In this document: piece after piece, positions 50,383 to 60,387 of the stretch
Position numbering within the stretch: position 1 is the first letter of the stretch
How the letters are laid out: each line of letters starts with the position of its first letter
Assembly (NCBI RefSeq): GCF_008370495.1
Contig: NZ_VTUX01000010.1
Span: forward strand, 186,001-250,000
DNA from: Pseudohalioglobus sediminis
GTDB lineage: Bacteria > Pseudomonadota > Gammaproteobacteria > Pseudomonadales > Halieaceae
Direction: 5' to 3'
Length of the DNA: 64,000 bases
Program-made: the position numbers and the translations under genes
Notes under the pieces: generated by a model
What the model saw: only the letters and a program-made list of their open reading frames with translations
What the model was told of the DNA's origin: nothing
The model's database searches: none

Positions 50383-51543
50383 TCACACGGCAAAGAGGCT
50401 GGCGATCCACATCAGCACCATATCCCACAGCCGGGCAAAGAATCCGCCGGGCTCCACCGCCTCGAGGGCCACGACAGGGCCACGATAAACAGTCTCTCCA
50501 TCCAGGGTCATGGTAACCGTGCCCAATTGATCACCGACGGCAACGGGGGCTTCGATATTGCTGTTGACCTCGACATTGGTGGCCAGATGCTTTTTCTTGC
50601 CGCGCGGCAAGGTCAACACCGTCTCCTCGAGGATGCCAACCGGCACATAGTCCACCTGCCCTTTCCAGATACGCGGCTTATCCAGTTCCTGGGCCGCATC
50701 GAACAGCGTGCTGGTCTCGAAGAAGCGGAAACCGTAGTTGAGCAGGCTCCGGGTCTGGTTCTTGCGAGCGCTCTTGGAACTGGACCCCATCACAACAGAA
50801 ATCAGGCGCATCCCGCGACGCTCCGCTGAGGCCACCAGGCAGTACCCCGCCTCCTCGGTATGCCCGGTCTTGAGACCATCGACGGTCGGGTCCTCAGCAA
50901 GCAGGGTATTACGGTTGTACTGGCGGATATCGTTGAATGTGAATTCCCGCTCCTTGTATATCGCATACTGCTCCGGGTGGTCATTGATCATGGCTTTGGC
51001 AAGGGTTGCCAGGTCACGGGCGGTGGTAATGTGGTCGGGATCGGGCAGCCCATGCGAATTGACGTAGTAGGTGTCCACCATGCCCAGCCTCTCTGCCTGG
51101 GTATTCATCATCTCGGCGAACACCGCCTCGCTTCCGGCCAGGTGTTCCGCGACCGCTACCGTGGCATCGTTGCCAGAGGAAATGATGATCCCCCGTTGCA
51201 GGTCGGCAATGGAAACTTCCTTACCCGGCTCAATCCACATCAGCGAGGAGCCGACAAAAATGGGATTCTGTGACCAGGCATTTTCACTAACGGTGACCAT
51301 ATCCGTTTCCTGGACCCTGCCTTCATGTATTTCGGTCGCAAGAATGTAACTGGTCATCATCTTGGTAAGACTGGCGGGCGGCAAAGGCATATCGGCATTG
51401 TGCTCTGCCAGGACGGCACCGCTGTCGGCGTCTACCAGGAGATAGGCCTTGGCAGCAATCTGTGGCGGAGATGGCACGATCGAAGCCGCCCGGACGCCGG
51501 AAGCGGCGAGTGCCAGAAGCAGGACCAGGGTAATTCGAATCAT
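50383..51543 (-). CDS. dacA: D-alanyl-D-alanine carboxypeptidase (PBP5/6 type)
   Basis: A 386-residue penicillin-binding protein that trims the terminal D-alanine of pentapeptides. The signal peptide MIRITLVLLLALAASGVRA ends at AASIV. Active-site motifs are SLTKM, SSGND and LKTGHTE. A C-terminal beta-rich PBP5 domain precedes the amphipathic anchor (LWDMVLMWIASLFAV). I chose the ATG at 51543, which places the signal peptide at the terminus; an upstream open frame to 51678 is ignored. It lies after rlpA in the elongasome cluster. Confidence 0.95.
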   Translation of the reverse strand: MIRITLVLLLALAASGVRAASIVPSPPQIAAKAYLLVDADSGAVLAEHNADMPLPPASLTKMMTSYILATEIHEGRVQETDMVTVSENAWSQNPIFVGSSLMWIEPGKEVSIADLQRGIIISSGNDATVAVAEHLAGSEAVFAEMMNTQAERLGMVDTYYVNSHGLPDPDHITTARDLATLAKAMINDHPEQYAIYKEREFTFNDIRQYNRNTLLAEDPTVDGLKTGHTEEAGYCLVASAERRGMRLISVVMGSSSKSARKNQTRSLLNYGFRFFETSTLFDAAQELDKPRIWKGQVDYVPVGILEETVLTLPRGKKKHLATNVEVNSNIEAPVAVGDQLGTVTMTLDGETVYRGPVVALEAVEPGGFFARLWDMVLMWIASLFAV

Positions 51544-51646
51544 AGGATACAGACCATAAGCTAATTGCCGGAGAAGACGGAAATGGTAACGCATGCGCAC
51601 ACCAACCGGAAGTTTGCCGGCGCTTAAACAGGAAATAGAAAGGGCG

Positions 51647-52459
51647 TCAGGGTAGCGGCTGCCCGGGTGGGTAGCCACCGTCGTGCAATTGCTGTTTAAC
51701 CAGTTCCAGCTCCTCGGTGTCGGCCATTGGCCCCACCCTCACCCGATAGAGCAAGCGCCCCTGTGCATCGACCTCATTCACGAAGACAGGCACCTGCAGG
51801 AAGCCCTGAAGGTCAGCCTGCAGGCTCTCTGCGGCGCTGGCCCTGGAAAATGCCCCCAGTTGCAGATACCGGTAATGCGTTCCGGGGGCACTGCGGCGGT
51901 CATCCACTCCGGCAATATTCAGCACTGCGACCTCCACAGGCGCAGTCCCGTTTTCCATAAACCCGAGTTTGACGGCGGCCGCATAGGACAGGTCAATCAG
52001 GCGATCAGAGTGGAACGGGCCGCGATCATTGACGCGCACTACCACGCTGCGGCCGTTGTCGAGGTTAGTAACCCGGGCGTAACAGGGGATGGGCAGAGTC
52101 TTGTGAGCTGCCGATGCGGCGTATAAATCGAATATCTCGCCGTTTGACGTCTCGTGGCCATGAAACTTGCTGCCATACCAGGAAGCCAACCCCTGCTCCT
52201 TGTAGTTGCGATAGTCCTCAAGGATCTCATACGTGACACCATTGACGGTGTAGGGGCTCTTGTTACCAGCGAGCAGGATCGGGTCCGCCCGGGGCACCGC
52301 ATCCGCCACGTCGGCAGCGCTGATGGATTGCAACGGTGCCGCGTCCTGCTGCTGGGAATAGCGCGTTGCCTGATATTCGTCTCCGGACTTCGGCGCCGGC
52401 GCTCCGCAGCCCAGCAGCACCAGGGCCAGGCCGGCCGCAAGTAATGCCAGCCTGATCAC
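51647..52459 (-). CDS. rlpA: Septal ring lytic transglycosylase RlpA
   Basis: A 270-residue outer-membrane lipoprotein. The lipobox LLGC is near residue 18, the double-psi beta-barrel domain has ASWYGSKFHGHETSNGE and VRVNDRGPFHSDRLIDLSYAAA, and the C-terminal SPOR domain binds denuded glycans (YLQLGAFSRASAAESLQADL). It starts with GTG overlapping the mltB stop by four bases. In Pseudomonas, RlpA cleaves denuded glycan strands at the septum. Confidence 0.95.
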   Translation of the reverse strand: MIRLALLAAGLALVLLGCGAPAPKSGDEYQATRYSQQQDAAPLQSISAADVADAVPRADPILLAGNKSPYTVNGVTYEILEDYRNYKEQGLASWYGSKFHGHETSNGEIFDLYAASAAHKTLPIPCYARVTNLDNGRSVVVRVNDRGPFHSDRLIDLSYAAAVKLGFMENGTAPVEVAVLNIAGVDDRRSAPGTHYRYLQLGAFSRASAAESLQADLQGFLQVPVFVNEVDAQGRLLYRVRVGPMADTEELELVKQQLHDGGYPPGQPLP

Positions 52460-53454
52460 GCCTCAGGCACCCCCTCAGCAATGCGCTTGCTGAGCTGGTA
52501 TACGCTCATTGCGTACATAGCGCTGTGGTTGTAGCGCGTGATGACGTAGAAGTTGTGCAGGCCAAGCCAGTACTCCAACCCATCCGCGAGTTCGAATTCA
52601 ATGCCGATAGCCTCTGCGTTCGCATCCGCGTCGCCTGCCGGCACCAGGCCTGCGGCTGCGAATTCACCCACAGTGAATCGCGGCTGCAACTTACGCCCTC
52701 TGCTGAACATCTCCTCAGGCACATCACCCTCGACCCGCGCCGGCAGCACCACCTGTTCACCCGGGCGCCATCCATGTGCTGCAAAATAGTTGGCAACACT
52801 GCCTATCGCGTCGGTCGGGTTGTTCCAGATATCGGCCAAGTCATCGCCGTCGAAATCAACAGCGTAGCTGCGATAGCTGCTGGGCATGAATTGCCCGTAA
52901 CCCATCGCTCCCGCATAGGAGCCTTTGAGTTCGAGCGGGTCCACTTTCTGGTCTCGCGTCAGGATCAGGTAGTGCTTTAGTTCGCTGGTAAAGAACTCCG
53001 AACGCCGCGGATAGTCAAAGGCGAGAGTCGACAGCGCGTCAATGACACGGTAGCTGCCGGCGATGCGCCCGTAATAGGTTTCCACACCAATAATGGCGAC
53101 AATCATTTCCGCTGGCACGCCCCACTTACTCTCTGCACGCGACAGCGCCGCCCGGTGCTGCTGGTAAAACTCAACGCCCTGTTGCGCACGCTTGTCGTTG
53201 ACAAAAATTTCCCGGTACTCGTACCAGGGCTTGGTTTTTTCAGCCGGACGGTCCATGGCCTCGATAATGGAATCCTGTCGACTGGCGGACTCGAAGATCG
53301 CCCGCAGGGCCTGTGGGTCAAAGCCCTCTTCTGCGACCAGCTGGTCGATAACGACACCAGCCGCCGGGTTGTCAGCGTAGTTGTTCTCCCCGGCACAGGA
53401 CAGTGTGGGCCAGAGGCAGCAGGCCAGCAGGCCAGTTCTAAGAAATCGGGTCAT
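52456..53454 (-). CDS. mltB: Lytic murein transglycosylase B
   Basis: A 332-residue periplasmic enzyme that cleaves glycan strands with anhydromuropeptide formation. It has a signal peptide (FLRTGLLACCLWPTLSCAGE) with cysteines that could support lipidation; the SltB-type EF-hand-like loop DFDGDDLADIWNN and the catalytic glutamate in AIIGVETYYGRI are visible, with GAMGYGQFMPSSY. It lies between rodA and rlpA, as SltB1 in Pseudomonas. Confidence 0.94.
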   Translation of the reverse strand: MTRFLRTGLLACCLWPTLSCAGENNYADNPAAGVVIDQLVAEEGFDPQALRAIFESASRQDSIIEAMDRPAEKTKPWYEYREIFVNDKRAQQGVEFYQQHRAALSRAESKWGVPAEMIVAIIGVETYYGRIAGSYRVIDALSTLAFDYPRRSEFFTSELKHYLILTRDQKVDPLELKGSYAGAMGYGQFMPSSYRSYAVDFDGDDLADIWNNPTDAIGSVANYFAAHGWRPGEQVVLPARVEGDVPEEMFSRGRKLQPRFTVGEFAAAGLVPAGDADANAEAIGIEFELADGLEYWLGLHNFYVITRYNHSAMYAMSVYQLSKRIAEGVPEA

Positions 53455-53523
53455 ATGAGGTATCTCTCATTCAATTACCGGAGGCCATCGGTAGAGCCAT
53501 CAACAGAGCGATAGGCACAGCCA

Positions 53524-54666
53524 TTACTGGCCTACCATGCGCTTCTCCGTGCTGACAGCCATCAGCAAGCCGAACCCGGCCATCAGCGTCACCACAGAGG
53601 TACCACCGGCGCTCACCAGCGGCAGCGGCACGCCAACGACGGGCAGAAGCCCGGCCACCATGCCCATGTTAACAAAGATATAGACGAAAAATGTCAGTGT
53701 CAGGCTACCCGCCATCATTCTCCCGAAACTGGTCTGCGCCTGGACGCCTATCCAGAAACCGCGCAATAGAATGAGGGCATACAGCGTCATCAGCAACAGT
53801 ACGCCACGCAGGCCAAACTCTTCGGCCAACACGGCGATTATAAAATCGGTGTGACTCTCGGGCAGGAAATCCAGCTGCGACTGGGTGCCACTGAGCCAGC
53901 CTTTACCCTCCCAGCCCCCGGAGCCAATTGCCGTCTTGGACTGGATGATATTCCACCCGGCTCCAAGCTTGTCGCTCTCCGGATTAAGCATGGTGAGAAT
54001 GCGCTGCTTCTGGTACTCCTTGAGAACGAACATCCAGGCAGGCCAGGCCGACGCGATTGCCAGCACCAGTGCACCGATGATGTAACGCCAGCCGATGCCC
54101 GCCATAAACAGCACAAACAGGCCACTGGCCGCGATCAGCAAGGAGGTGCCCAGGTCCGGCTGCTGCAGGATCAAGCCCGCCGGCACCGCCACCAGCGCGA
54201 GACCGGCCATGACATGCCTGAACGACGGCGGCAGAATCCGGTCCGACAGGTACCAGGCCACCGCCATTGGCACCACCAGTTTCATAATCTCTGATGGTTG
54301 GAAACGAAACCCGCCGATCTCCAGCCAACGTTGCGCGCCCTTGGCGCCGACCCCGAAAAACATCACCGCCAGCAGCGTTCCCACTCCCCCGAGATACAGC
54401 CACGGCGACCAGCGCGTATAACGCTGCAAGCTGATCTGCGCGCCCAGGATCATGATCACATAGGCCACGGCAAAATACCGTCCCTGGCGCACCACCGCTG
54501 CCATACTCTGGCCCGATGCACTGTACAACACGAACAGACCATACACTGTGAGCGCCAGCAGCAGTAACAGCAGTGGCACGTCGATGTGCATACGCGCGGC
54601 GGTGCTAGGTGGTTTTGCCAGGTCCGCGCTGCTCTGGTGAGGCATCTGGCGAACGTAATCGCCCAT
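53524..54666 (-). CDS. rodA: Rod shape-determining glycosyltransferase RodA
   Basis: A 380-residue SEDS family peptidoglycan polymerase with about ten membrane helices. SESDS family regions seen are FRFQPSEIMKLVVPMAVAWYL, QQPDLGTSLL, KTAIGSGGWEGKGWLSGTQSQ, and SHTDFIIAVLAEEFGLRG. It shares one base with the mrdA stop and works with PBP2 in cell elongation. Confidence 0.95.
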   Translation of the reverse strand: MGDYVRQMPHQSSADLAKPPSTAARMHIDVPLLLLLLALTVYGLFVLYSASGQSMAAVVRQGRYFAVAYVIMILGAQISLQRYTRWSPWLYLGGVGTLLAVMFFGVGAKGAQRWLEIGGFRFQPSEIMKLVVPMAVAWYLSDRILPPSFRHVMAGLALVAVPAGLILQQPDLGTSLLIAASGLFVLFMAGIGWRYIIGALVLAIASAWPAWMFVLKEYQKQRILTMLNPESDKLGAGWNIIQSKTAIGSGGWEGKGWLSGTQSQLDFLPESHTDFIIAVLAEEFGLRGVLLLMTLYALILLRGFWIGVQAQTSFGRMMAGSLTLTFFVYIFVNMGMVAGLLPVVGVPLPLVSAGGTSVVTLMAGFGLLMAVSTEKRMVGQ

Positions 54667-56522
54667 CAGGCCGGGTCCTCGAATTCGCTGCTACCGAATA
54701 TCCAGGTGTCGATCACGTGCCTGGCTATTGGCGAGGCGGCAGAGCTGCCGCCGCCGTTCTCCACGATGATGGCCACGGCGATTGTCGGCGCATCAGCCGG
54801 CGCAAAGGCGATAAACAAGCCGTGGTGACGATGGCGCTCGTCCACTTCGTCTTCCTTGTAGACCGCGTTCTGGGCAATACCGATCACCTGGGCAGTACCC
54901 GTCTTGCCCGCCATCTGGTAGCGAATTCCCTTGGCAAGGTACTTGGCAGTGCCCCGTTTGCCGTGCACCACCTCGAGCATACCGTCATAGACTGCCTGCC
55001 AGTTCGCGGCGCTGGCAGCTATCGGTTCCAGCTCCGGGGCCGACACGGGTTCACCATCCATGGCCATCAACAGCCGTGGAACGCGCCGCAGCCCCTTGCT
55101 CGCCATGACACTGGTCGCCATCGCGAGCTGCATGGGCGTGGTGAGCATGTAACCCTGGCCAATGCTGGCACTGATCGTCTCGCCGGGATACCAGGTCTGC
55201 CCCAGGGCATCGCGCTTCCACTGCGTGGAAGGCAACACACCCCGGCGCTCGTTGGTGGTATCCACTCCGGTGCGCGCACCGAGTCCGTAGGGGGACAGGT
55301 AGTCATGCATGCGGTCGATAGTCAGGCGCCGACCGAGGTCGTAAAAATAGGTATCGCAGGATTCGGCAATCGCCATATTCAGGTCGACTTCCGGAGCATG
55401 TCCGGTGCCACGTATGCGCAGAATCCAGTCTCGATAGCGATGCGAATCACCGGGCAAGCGGTAATAGCCGGGGTCCGGCACCGTACTTTCCGGCGTCACC
55501 AGCCCTGATTCCAGCCCAGCCATGCCCATGAAGGGCTTGATCGTCGAGCCGGGCGGATACTGGCCCTGTATTGCCCGGTTGAACAGTGGCACATCCGGCG
55601 AATCGCGCAGCGCACTGTAGTCGGCGGTACTGATGCCATTCACAAACAGGTTGGTATCAAAACCCGGCGTTGACACCAGGGCCAACACGCCACCGGTGGC
55701 AGGATCAATGGCTACCACCGCACCCCGTCGGTCGCCCAGGGCCTCGTATGCCGCGCGTTGGATATTGATATCCAGGTGCAGCGTCAGGTCGGATCCCGGC
55801 CTGGGCGCGTACTTCTCAAGCACGCGCAAGACACGTCCGTGGGCATTGGTTTCAACGTTCTGGTAACCCACATCACCATGCAGCACATCCTCGTAGTACT
55901 TCTCTACGCCCACCTTGCCTACGTGGAAGGTCCCCCGGTAGTCGGTCTCATCGAGCTCAAAGGCTTCGCGTTCATTGATGCGGCCGACGTAGCCGAGGGC
56001 ATGGGAAAACAACTCGCCGTGGGGGTAATGGCGCAGCAGTTGCGCTTCTACAACGACACCCGGCAGCCGGTAGCGATTCACGGCCAGCAGCGCCCGCTCC
56101 TCTTCATTGAGGCGGAAATGCAGCGGCACCGGTTCATAGGGCCGCCGCCGGGGCAATCGCTCGTGGAATTTCTCGACATCGCTATCTGTAATCGGCACCA
56201 GACGGCGCAACTCTTCCAGCGTGGCCTCGAGATCAGGCACCCGCTCCTTGATCACTGACAGGGTAAAGCTGGGGCGATTGTCAGCCAGCAGCACGCCATT
56301 GCGGTCGAAGATAAGGCCGCGCTTGGGAGGCAGTGGCTGCAGTTTGACACGATTGCTTTCCGACTGGGTGCGATAGATCTCGTATTCGGTGATTTGCAGG
56401 CTGTAATACCGCCCCAGGATGACGCCAAGCAGGGCGAGAACAAGCAGTATCGCGGTGACGGTTCGAGCACTGTATATCCGGGCCTCCCGGTGGGGATCCT
56501 TCAGTGCGATGTACTTGGGCAT
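54666..56522 (-). CDS. mrdA: Penicillin-binding protein 2
   Basis: A 618-residue transpeptidase for lateral-wall peptidoglycan. It has one N-terminal membrane anchor, a PBP dimerisation/pedestal domain and the transpeptidase domain with STIKPFMGM (S-x-x-K), SCDTYFYDLG (S-x-N-type) and GKTGTAQV (K-T-G). It follows rlmH after 36 bases and precedes rodA, the mrdAB order. Confidence 0.96.
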   Translation of the reverse strand: MPKYIALKDPHREARIYSARTVTAILLVLALLGVILGRYYSLQITEYEIYRTQSESNRVKLQPLPPKRGLIFDRNGVLLADNRPSFTLSVIKERVPDLEATLEELRRLVPITDSDVEKFHERLPRRRPYEPVPLHFRLNEEERALLAVNRYRLPGVVVEAQLLRHYPHGELFSHALGYVGRINEREAFELDETDYRGTFHVGKVGVEKYYEDVLHGDVGYQNVETNAHGRVLRVLEKYAPRPGSDLTLHLDINIQRAAYEALGDRRGAVVAIDPATGGVLALVSTPGFDTNLFVNGISTADYSALRDSPDVPLFNRAIQGQYPPGSTIKPFMGMAGLESGLVTPESTVPDPGYYRLPGDSHRYRDWILRIRGTGHAPEVDLNMAIAESCDTYFYDLGRRLTIDRMHDYLSPYGLGARTGVDTTNERRGVLPSTQWKRDALGQTWYPGETISASIGQGYMLTTPMQLAMATSVMASKGLRRVPRLLMAMDGEPVSAPELEPIAASAANWQAVYDGMLEVVHGKRGTAKYLAKGIRYQMAGKTGTAQVIGIAQNAVYKEDEVDERHRHHGLFIAFAPADAPTIAVAIIVENGGGSSAASPIARHVIDTWIFGSSEFEDPA

Positions 56523-56558
56523 GGAACCGCTTGGCCTGATAGCTTTCTAGGGAATCGT

Positions 56559-57029
56559 CTATTCGCGATGATACGGGTGATTGACGGTAATTGTCCAAGC
56601 CCTGTAGAGCTGCTCCGACAATAAAATTCGCACCAGCGGGTGCGGCAGGGTCAGTGCGGACAGTGACCAGCGTCGCTCGGCGCGCTGCAGACAGGCGTCT
56701 GACAACCCGTCCGGGCCACCGATAAGCAGGCTGTAGTTGTCTCCGGACATCTGCCACTGCCTGAGCGACTCCGCCAGTTGCTCAGTTGACAGTGACTTGC
56801 CGCGCACATCCAGTGCGATAACCCTGTCACCATCGGGGATGGTCTTGAGGATCTGCTCTCCCTCCTGCTCGCGGTATTGCGCGGGTCGCGTGTTCTTGCC
56901 GCGCGCTGCCAGTGGCAGTGTCTTCCAGTCTACCTTGAGCTCTCGCGGCATGCGCCGGTGGTACTCCTGCACGCCCTCATCGACCCAGGCAGGCATCTTC
57001 GTGCCCACCGTGACAATACTGATTCGCAT
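56559..57029 (-). CDS. rlmH: 23S rRNA pseudouridine-1915 N3-methyltransferase
   Basis: A 156-residue SPOUT methyltransferase. Knot-region sequences [21 protein letters not shown] and [20 protein letters not shown] are present. It shares one base with the rsfS stop and belongs to the nadD-rsfS-rlmH-mrdA group. Confidence 0.96.
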   Translation of the reverse strand: MRISIVTVGTKMPAWVDEGVQEYHRRMPRELKVDWKTLPLAARGKNTRPAQYREQEGEQILKTIPDGDRVIALDVRGKSLSTEQLAESLRQWQMSGDNYSLLIGGPDGLSDACLQRAERRWSLSALTLPHPLVRILLSEQLYRAWTITVNHPYHRE

Positions 57030-57370
57030 CAGTCGCCGCGCGATCCGGGTGGCTCTGACCAGAGACGCTCAAGATCATAAAAATCGCGCGTGGCCGGAAG
57101 CATCACGTGCACCACCACGTCACCGAAGTCCACCAGGACCCACTCGCCGGCGTCCTCACCTTCAACGCCCAGCGCGCGCTGGCCCTGCTTTTTTGCCTCC
57201 AGGCATACGTTGTCGGCCAGTGATTTAACATGTCGATTGGAGGTGCCACTGGCAATCACCAGGTAGTCCATGACATCCGTCAGCCCGGTCACATCCAGCG
57301 TGACCGTGTTGACCGCTTTCAGGTCGTCCAGGGCCTCGACCACCAGTTCCTTGAGTTGTTCAGCCTGCAT
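57029..57370 (-). CDS. rsfS: Ribosome silencing factor RsfS
   Basis: A 113-residue protein that binds L14 and blocks subunit joining in starvation. The [22 protein letters not shown] and [20 protein letters not shown] motifs are present. It lies between nadD and rlmH. Confidence 0.96.
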   Translation of the reverse strand: MQAEQLKELVVEALDDLKAVNTVTLDVTGLTDVMDYLVIASGTSNRHVKSLADNVCLEAKKQGQRALGVEGEDAGEWVLVDFGDVVVHVMLPATRDFYDLERLWSEPPGSRGD

Positions 57371-57406
57371 TACTGTGTTGGCAAAGCATCATCCAGCCAT
57401 TCCTCT

Positions 57407-58054
57407 CTAACGATAAAGTTGCTGTTGTTCAATATAGTCCAATACCCGGTCCGGCAGCAGGTAGCGAGCAGACCTGCCTGCCTGTAACAGGTGGCGAATC
57501 TCAGTAGCGGAGATGGCCAGCGGCCTTAACTCCTCAACCAGGATAGTTCCGTGGCGCTGCCTGCGGATCCAGGAGCGATCAGACCTGCGATTCTCGGCGA
57601 GCCAGTCCGCGACCAGGCCAGCGTCCGGCAACTGCCATCCGGGGCGCGCGAGCAATACGATATGCGCCACCGACAGCAACTCTTCCCATCGATGCCAGGT
57701 GTCGATTTTCCTTACGGCATCGCAGCCCATTACCAGGCACAGGCTGTGTCGGTCGCCCAGCTCTGCGCGCAGTGCCTCGAGGCTGTCGATGGTGTAGGAA
57801 GGACCGCTGCGGTGCAGTTCGCGGTCATCGCAATGCAGGCCAGGCTCATCGGCAACGGCAAGTTCAACCATCGCCGCTCGATCATGGGCAGGGCAATCAG
57901 GCGCCGCCCGATGCGGCGGTATGGCGCAGGGCATCAGCCTCAGGTGATCCAGCTGCAGGCACTCCACCAGTTCCAGCGCCGAACGCAAGTGCCCGTAATG
58001 CACAGGGTTGAAGGTGCCGCCGAGCACACCTACAGGGGCGAACTGGTCACTCAA
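57407..58054 (-). CDS. nadD: Nicotinate-nucleotide adenylyltransferase
   Basis: A 215-residue enzyme making deamido-NAD from nicotinate mononucleotide. The nucleotidyltransferase signature [15 protein letters not shown] and the C-terminal [19 protein letters not shown] are present. It starts with a TTG overlapping the proA stop as TTGA, with AGGTG upstream; no later start leaves the first beta strand intact. Confidence 0.95.
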   Translation of the reverse strand: MSDQFAPVGVLGGTFNPVHYGHLRSALELVECLQLDHLRLMPCAIPPHRAAPDCPAHDRAAMVELAVADEPGLHCDDRELHRSGPSYTIDSLEALRAELGDRHSLCLVMGCDAVRKIDTWHRWEELLSVAHIVLLARPGWQLPDAGLVADWLAENRRSDRSWIRRQRHGTILVEELRPLAISATEIRHLLQAGRSARYLLPDRVLDYIEQQQLYR

Positions 58055-59307
58055 CTGCGCACCTGCCCCTCGCCCAGGACCACATACTTCTGTGAGGTCA
58101 GCCCCTCAAGACCCACCGGGCCGCGTGCGTGCAGCTTATCCGTGGAGATACCTATTTCGGCGCCCAATCCGTACTCGAAGCCATCGGCGAAGCGCGTCGA
58201 GGCATTTACCATTACCGAGCTGGAATCCACCTCCCGCAGGAAACGCATCGCGCGGGCGTGATCCCGCGTCACGATGGTCTCGGTGTGCCGGGAACTATGG
58301 GCCTCGATGTGATCCATTGCCGCCTGCAGGCTGTCGACGACCCGCACCGCCAACACAGGGCCGAGATACTCCTCCTCCCAATCTGCCTCGGTAGCCGCTA
58401 TCGCCGCCGGCAGCAGGGCGCAGGTCCGCTCACAGCCGCGCAGTTCAACTCCTGCGCTGAGGTATTCGTCAGCCAGTCGCGGCAACACACTGCCAGCTAT
58501 CGATGCATGGACCAGCAGCGTTTCCATGGTGTTGCAGGTGCCATATCGCTGGGTCTTGGCGTTGACAGCGATGGCCACGGCCATGTCCTCATCAGCATCC
58601 TCGTCAATGAACACATGGCAGTTGCCGTCGAGGTGCTTGATGACAGGCACCCTGGCTTCAGCACTGATCCGTTCTATAAGCCCCTTGCCACCGCGGGGCA
58701 CGATGACGTCCACATACTCGGGCATGCTGATCAGCCGTCCTACCGCAGCCCGGTCGCGGGTCTCTATGACCTGCACCGCGGCTTCCGGCAGTCCCGCCTG
58801 CTGCAGGCCCAGGGTGAGACAGCGGGCTATGGCCATATTGGACTCCAGTGCCTCACTACCTCCGCGCAAAATGGTGGCATTGCCGGACTTCAGACACAGG
58901 CTTGCCGCCTCGACCGTTACATTCGGTCGCGATTCGTAGATGATACCGATGACCCCCAGGGGTACGCGCATTTTCCCCACCTTGATACCGCTGGGCATAG
59001 CGTTCATGTCACTGATACTGCCCACCGGATCGGGCAGGGTCGCGACCTGGGTGAGCCCCTCCAGCATGGAATCCACCCGCGCCGGTGTCAGCTCCAGCCG
59101 ATCCATCAGCGCCGGATCAAGACCATTGGCGGCACCGCGCTCCATGTCCGCGGCGTTGGCAGCGGCCAGCGCAGGCCTTGCAGCATCCAGTGCATCCCGG
59201 GCTGCCAGCAGTGCCGTATTACGCGCGTTGGTTGCGGAGGCCGCCACATGGCGCGAGGCCGCACGTGCGGCGCGACCCACATCCGTCATGTACTGATCTA
59301 AATCCAT
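58051..59307 (-). CDS. proA: Gamma-glutamyl phosphate reductase
   Basis: A 418-residue enzyme reducing glutamyl-5-phosphate to glutamate semialdehyde, the second step in proline synthesis. Recognisable regions are the cofactor loop of [29 protein letters not shown], and the catalytic cysteine in [13 protein letters not shown]. The ATG at 59307 is preferred over a TTG at 59328. It precedes nadD, the Pseudomonas arrangement, and lies about 54 kb from proB. Confidence 0.96.
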   Translation of the reverse strand: MDLDQYMTDVGRAARAASRHVAASATNARNTALLAARDALDAARPALAAANAADMERGAANGLDPALMDRLELTPARVDSMLEGLTQVATLPDPVGSISDMNAMPSGIKVGKMRVPLGVIGIIYESRPNVTVEAASLCLKSGNATILRGGSEALESNMAIARCLTLGLQQAGLPEAAVQVIETRDRAAVGRLISMPEYVDVIVPRGGKGLIERISAEARVPVIKHLDGNCHVFIDEDADEDMAVAIAVNAKTQRYGTCNTMETLLVHASIAGSVLPRLADEYLSAGVELRGCERTCALLPAAIAATEADWEEEYLGPVLAVRVVDSLQAAMDHIEAHSSRHTETIVTRDHARAMRFLREVDSSSVMVNASTRFADGFEYGLGAEIGISTDKLHARGPVGLEGLTSQKYVVLGEGQVRS

Positions 59308-59489
59308 TGGTACGGTTCTGTCTGGCAAATAAACGGCCGGGAATTATACATCAAGCGAGGGGCAATGCTCGCGCTGGGCCCACCACCCTGGGGGATGTGC
59401 GTTACCCGGCGTTAGCAAGAGCCAATTGACGCCACCAGCAGACTACCCGCAGTTGACTGGCGACGGGGCCATCCTGAGCTGTGAAGCAG

Positions 59490-59514
59490 AAAAAAGCGGG
59501 CCGAAGCCCGCTTT
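59490..59514 (-). terminator. Rho-independent terminator of the peroxiredoxin gene
   Basis: On the minus strand AAGCGGGC-TTCG-GCCCGCTT is followed by TTTT; the TTCG tetraloop is the exceptionally stable type. It lies 24 bases after the peroxiredoxin stop codon. Confidence 0.92.
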
Positions 59515-59537
59515 CGTCGTGTTGCTTGAGTGTCTAA

Positions 59538-60140
59538 TTACAGACCTTCAGCGTTTTCGGACAGGTAGGCAGCTACACCGTCAGGTGATGCGTCCATGCC
59601 CTTGTCGCCCTTGTTCCAACCCGCCGGGCATACTTCACCGTGCTCTTCGTGGAATTGCAGCGCTTCAACAAGGCGAATCAGTTCGTCAATGTTACGGCCC
59701 AGCGGCAGGTCGTTTACGAGTTGTGAACGCACCATGCCTTCCTTGTCGATCAGGAACGCACCCCGGAAGGCGACGCCACCCTGCTCTTCCACATCGTAGG
59801 AGCGACAGATGTCGTGATTCACGTCAGCGGCCATGGTATAGCTCACAGCGCCAATACCACCGTCCTTCACATCGGTGTTCCGCCACGCGTTGTGCGTGAA
59901 CTGAGAGTCTATCGATACCGCCACGACTTCCACACCCAGCTCACGGAACTTGTCCATGCGGTGATCCAGTGCAATAAGCTCTGATGGGCAGACAAACGTG
60001 AAGTCCAGCGGGTAGAAAAACACCAAGCCGTACTTGCCGGCCATCGCCTCTGAACGCTTGTAGGAATCAACGATTTCACCATTGCCCAGTACGGCCGCCA
60101 CGTCAAAATCCGGGGCAGGCTTACCAACTAATACGCCCAT
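59538..60140 (-). CDS. 2-Cys peroxiredoxin (AhpC/TSA family)
   Basis: A 200-residue cytoplasmic peroxidase that reduces hydrogen peroxide and organic hydroperoxides. The peroxidatic cysteine lies in YPLDFTFVCPSELIAL, and the resolving cysteine in HGEVCPAGWNKGDKGM; the GGIG and C-terminal YL-type motifs of sensitive typical 2-Cys enzymes are suggested by KDGGIGAVSY and VAAYLSENAEGL. GGAG precedes the ATG. No ahpF is adjacent, so thioredoxin is the likely reductant. It is divergent from bfd. Confidence 0.95.
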   Translation of the reverse strand: MGVLVGKPAPDFDVAAVLGNGEIVDSYKRSEAMAGKYGLVFFYPLDFTFVCPSELIALDHRMDKFRELGVEVVAVSIDSQFTHNAWRNTDVKDGGIGAVSYTMAADVNHDICRSYDVEEQGGVAFRGAFLIDKEGMVRSQLVNDLPLGRNIDELIRLVEALQFHEEHGEVCPAGWNKGDKGMDASPDGVAAYLSENAEGL

Positions 60141-60209
60141 GTGCTGTTACTCCTTATTGAATACATTAAGTTTCAGTTGTTGCGGCGTCCTTAACGACGC
60201 CAGTCGGAC

Positions 60210-60238
60210 ATGATACACAGGCAGCGTGAGCGCTCCAA
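60210..60238 (-). promoter_or_regulatory. Sigma-70 promoter for the peroxiredoxin gene
   Basis: On the minus strand TTGGAG and TATCAT are separated by 17 bases. The leader contains a GGCGTC/GACGCC hairpin at 60185-60202. I see no clear OxyR site. Confidence 0.55.
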
Positions 60239-60327
60239 TTTGTCTGTGCGAATTGGGGGGATAGTTTTGATCTATCAGCGGGACCGGGTCGGCGCGTGGG
60301 CGGAAACCCGTCCCGGGCAATATGTTA

Positions 60328-60356
60328 TTGACAATCATTATCATTACGATTACTTT
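60328..60356 (+). promoter_or_regulatory. bfd promoter overlapped by a Fur box
   Basis: TTGACA at 60328-60333 is followed 17 bases later by the poor -10 TACTTT. The stretch 60329-60343 (TGACAATCATTATCA) matches the 7-1-7 Fur consensus at 14 of 15 positions and overlaps the -35 element, so iron-loaded Fur should block transcription of bfd. Confidence 0.85.
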
Positions 60357-60387
60357 AAGCACTTCAGCAACCAACACAGTTCGAACC

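Noticed and set aside
58129-59301. A 390-codon frame opposite proA
   Set aside because: Antisense to a complete proA; composition of a shadow frame.
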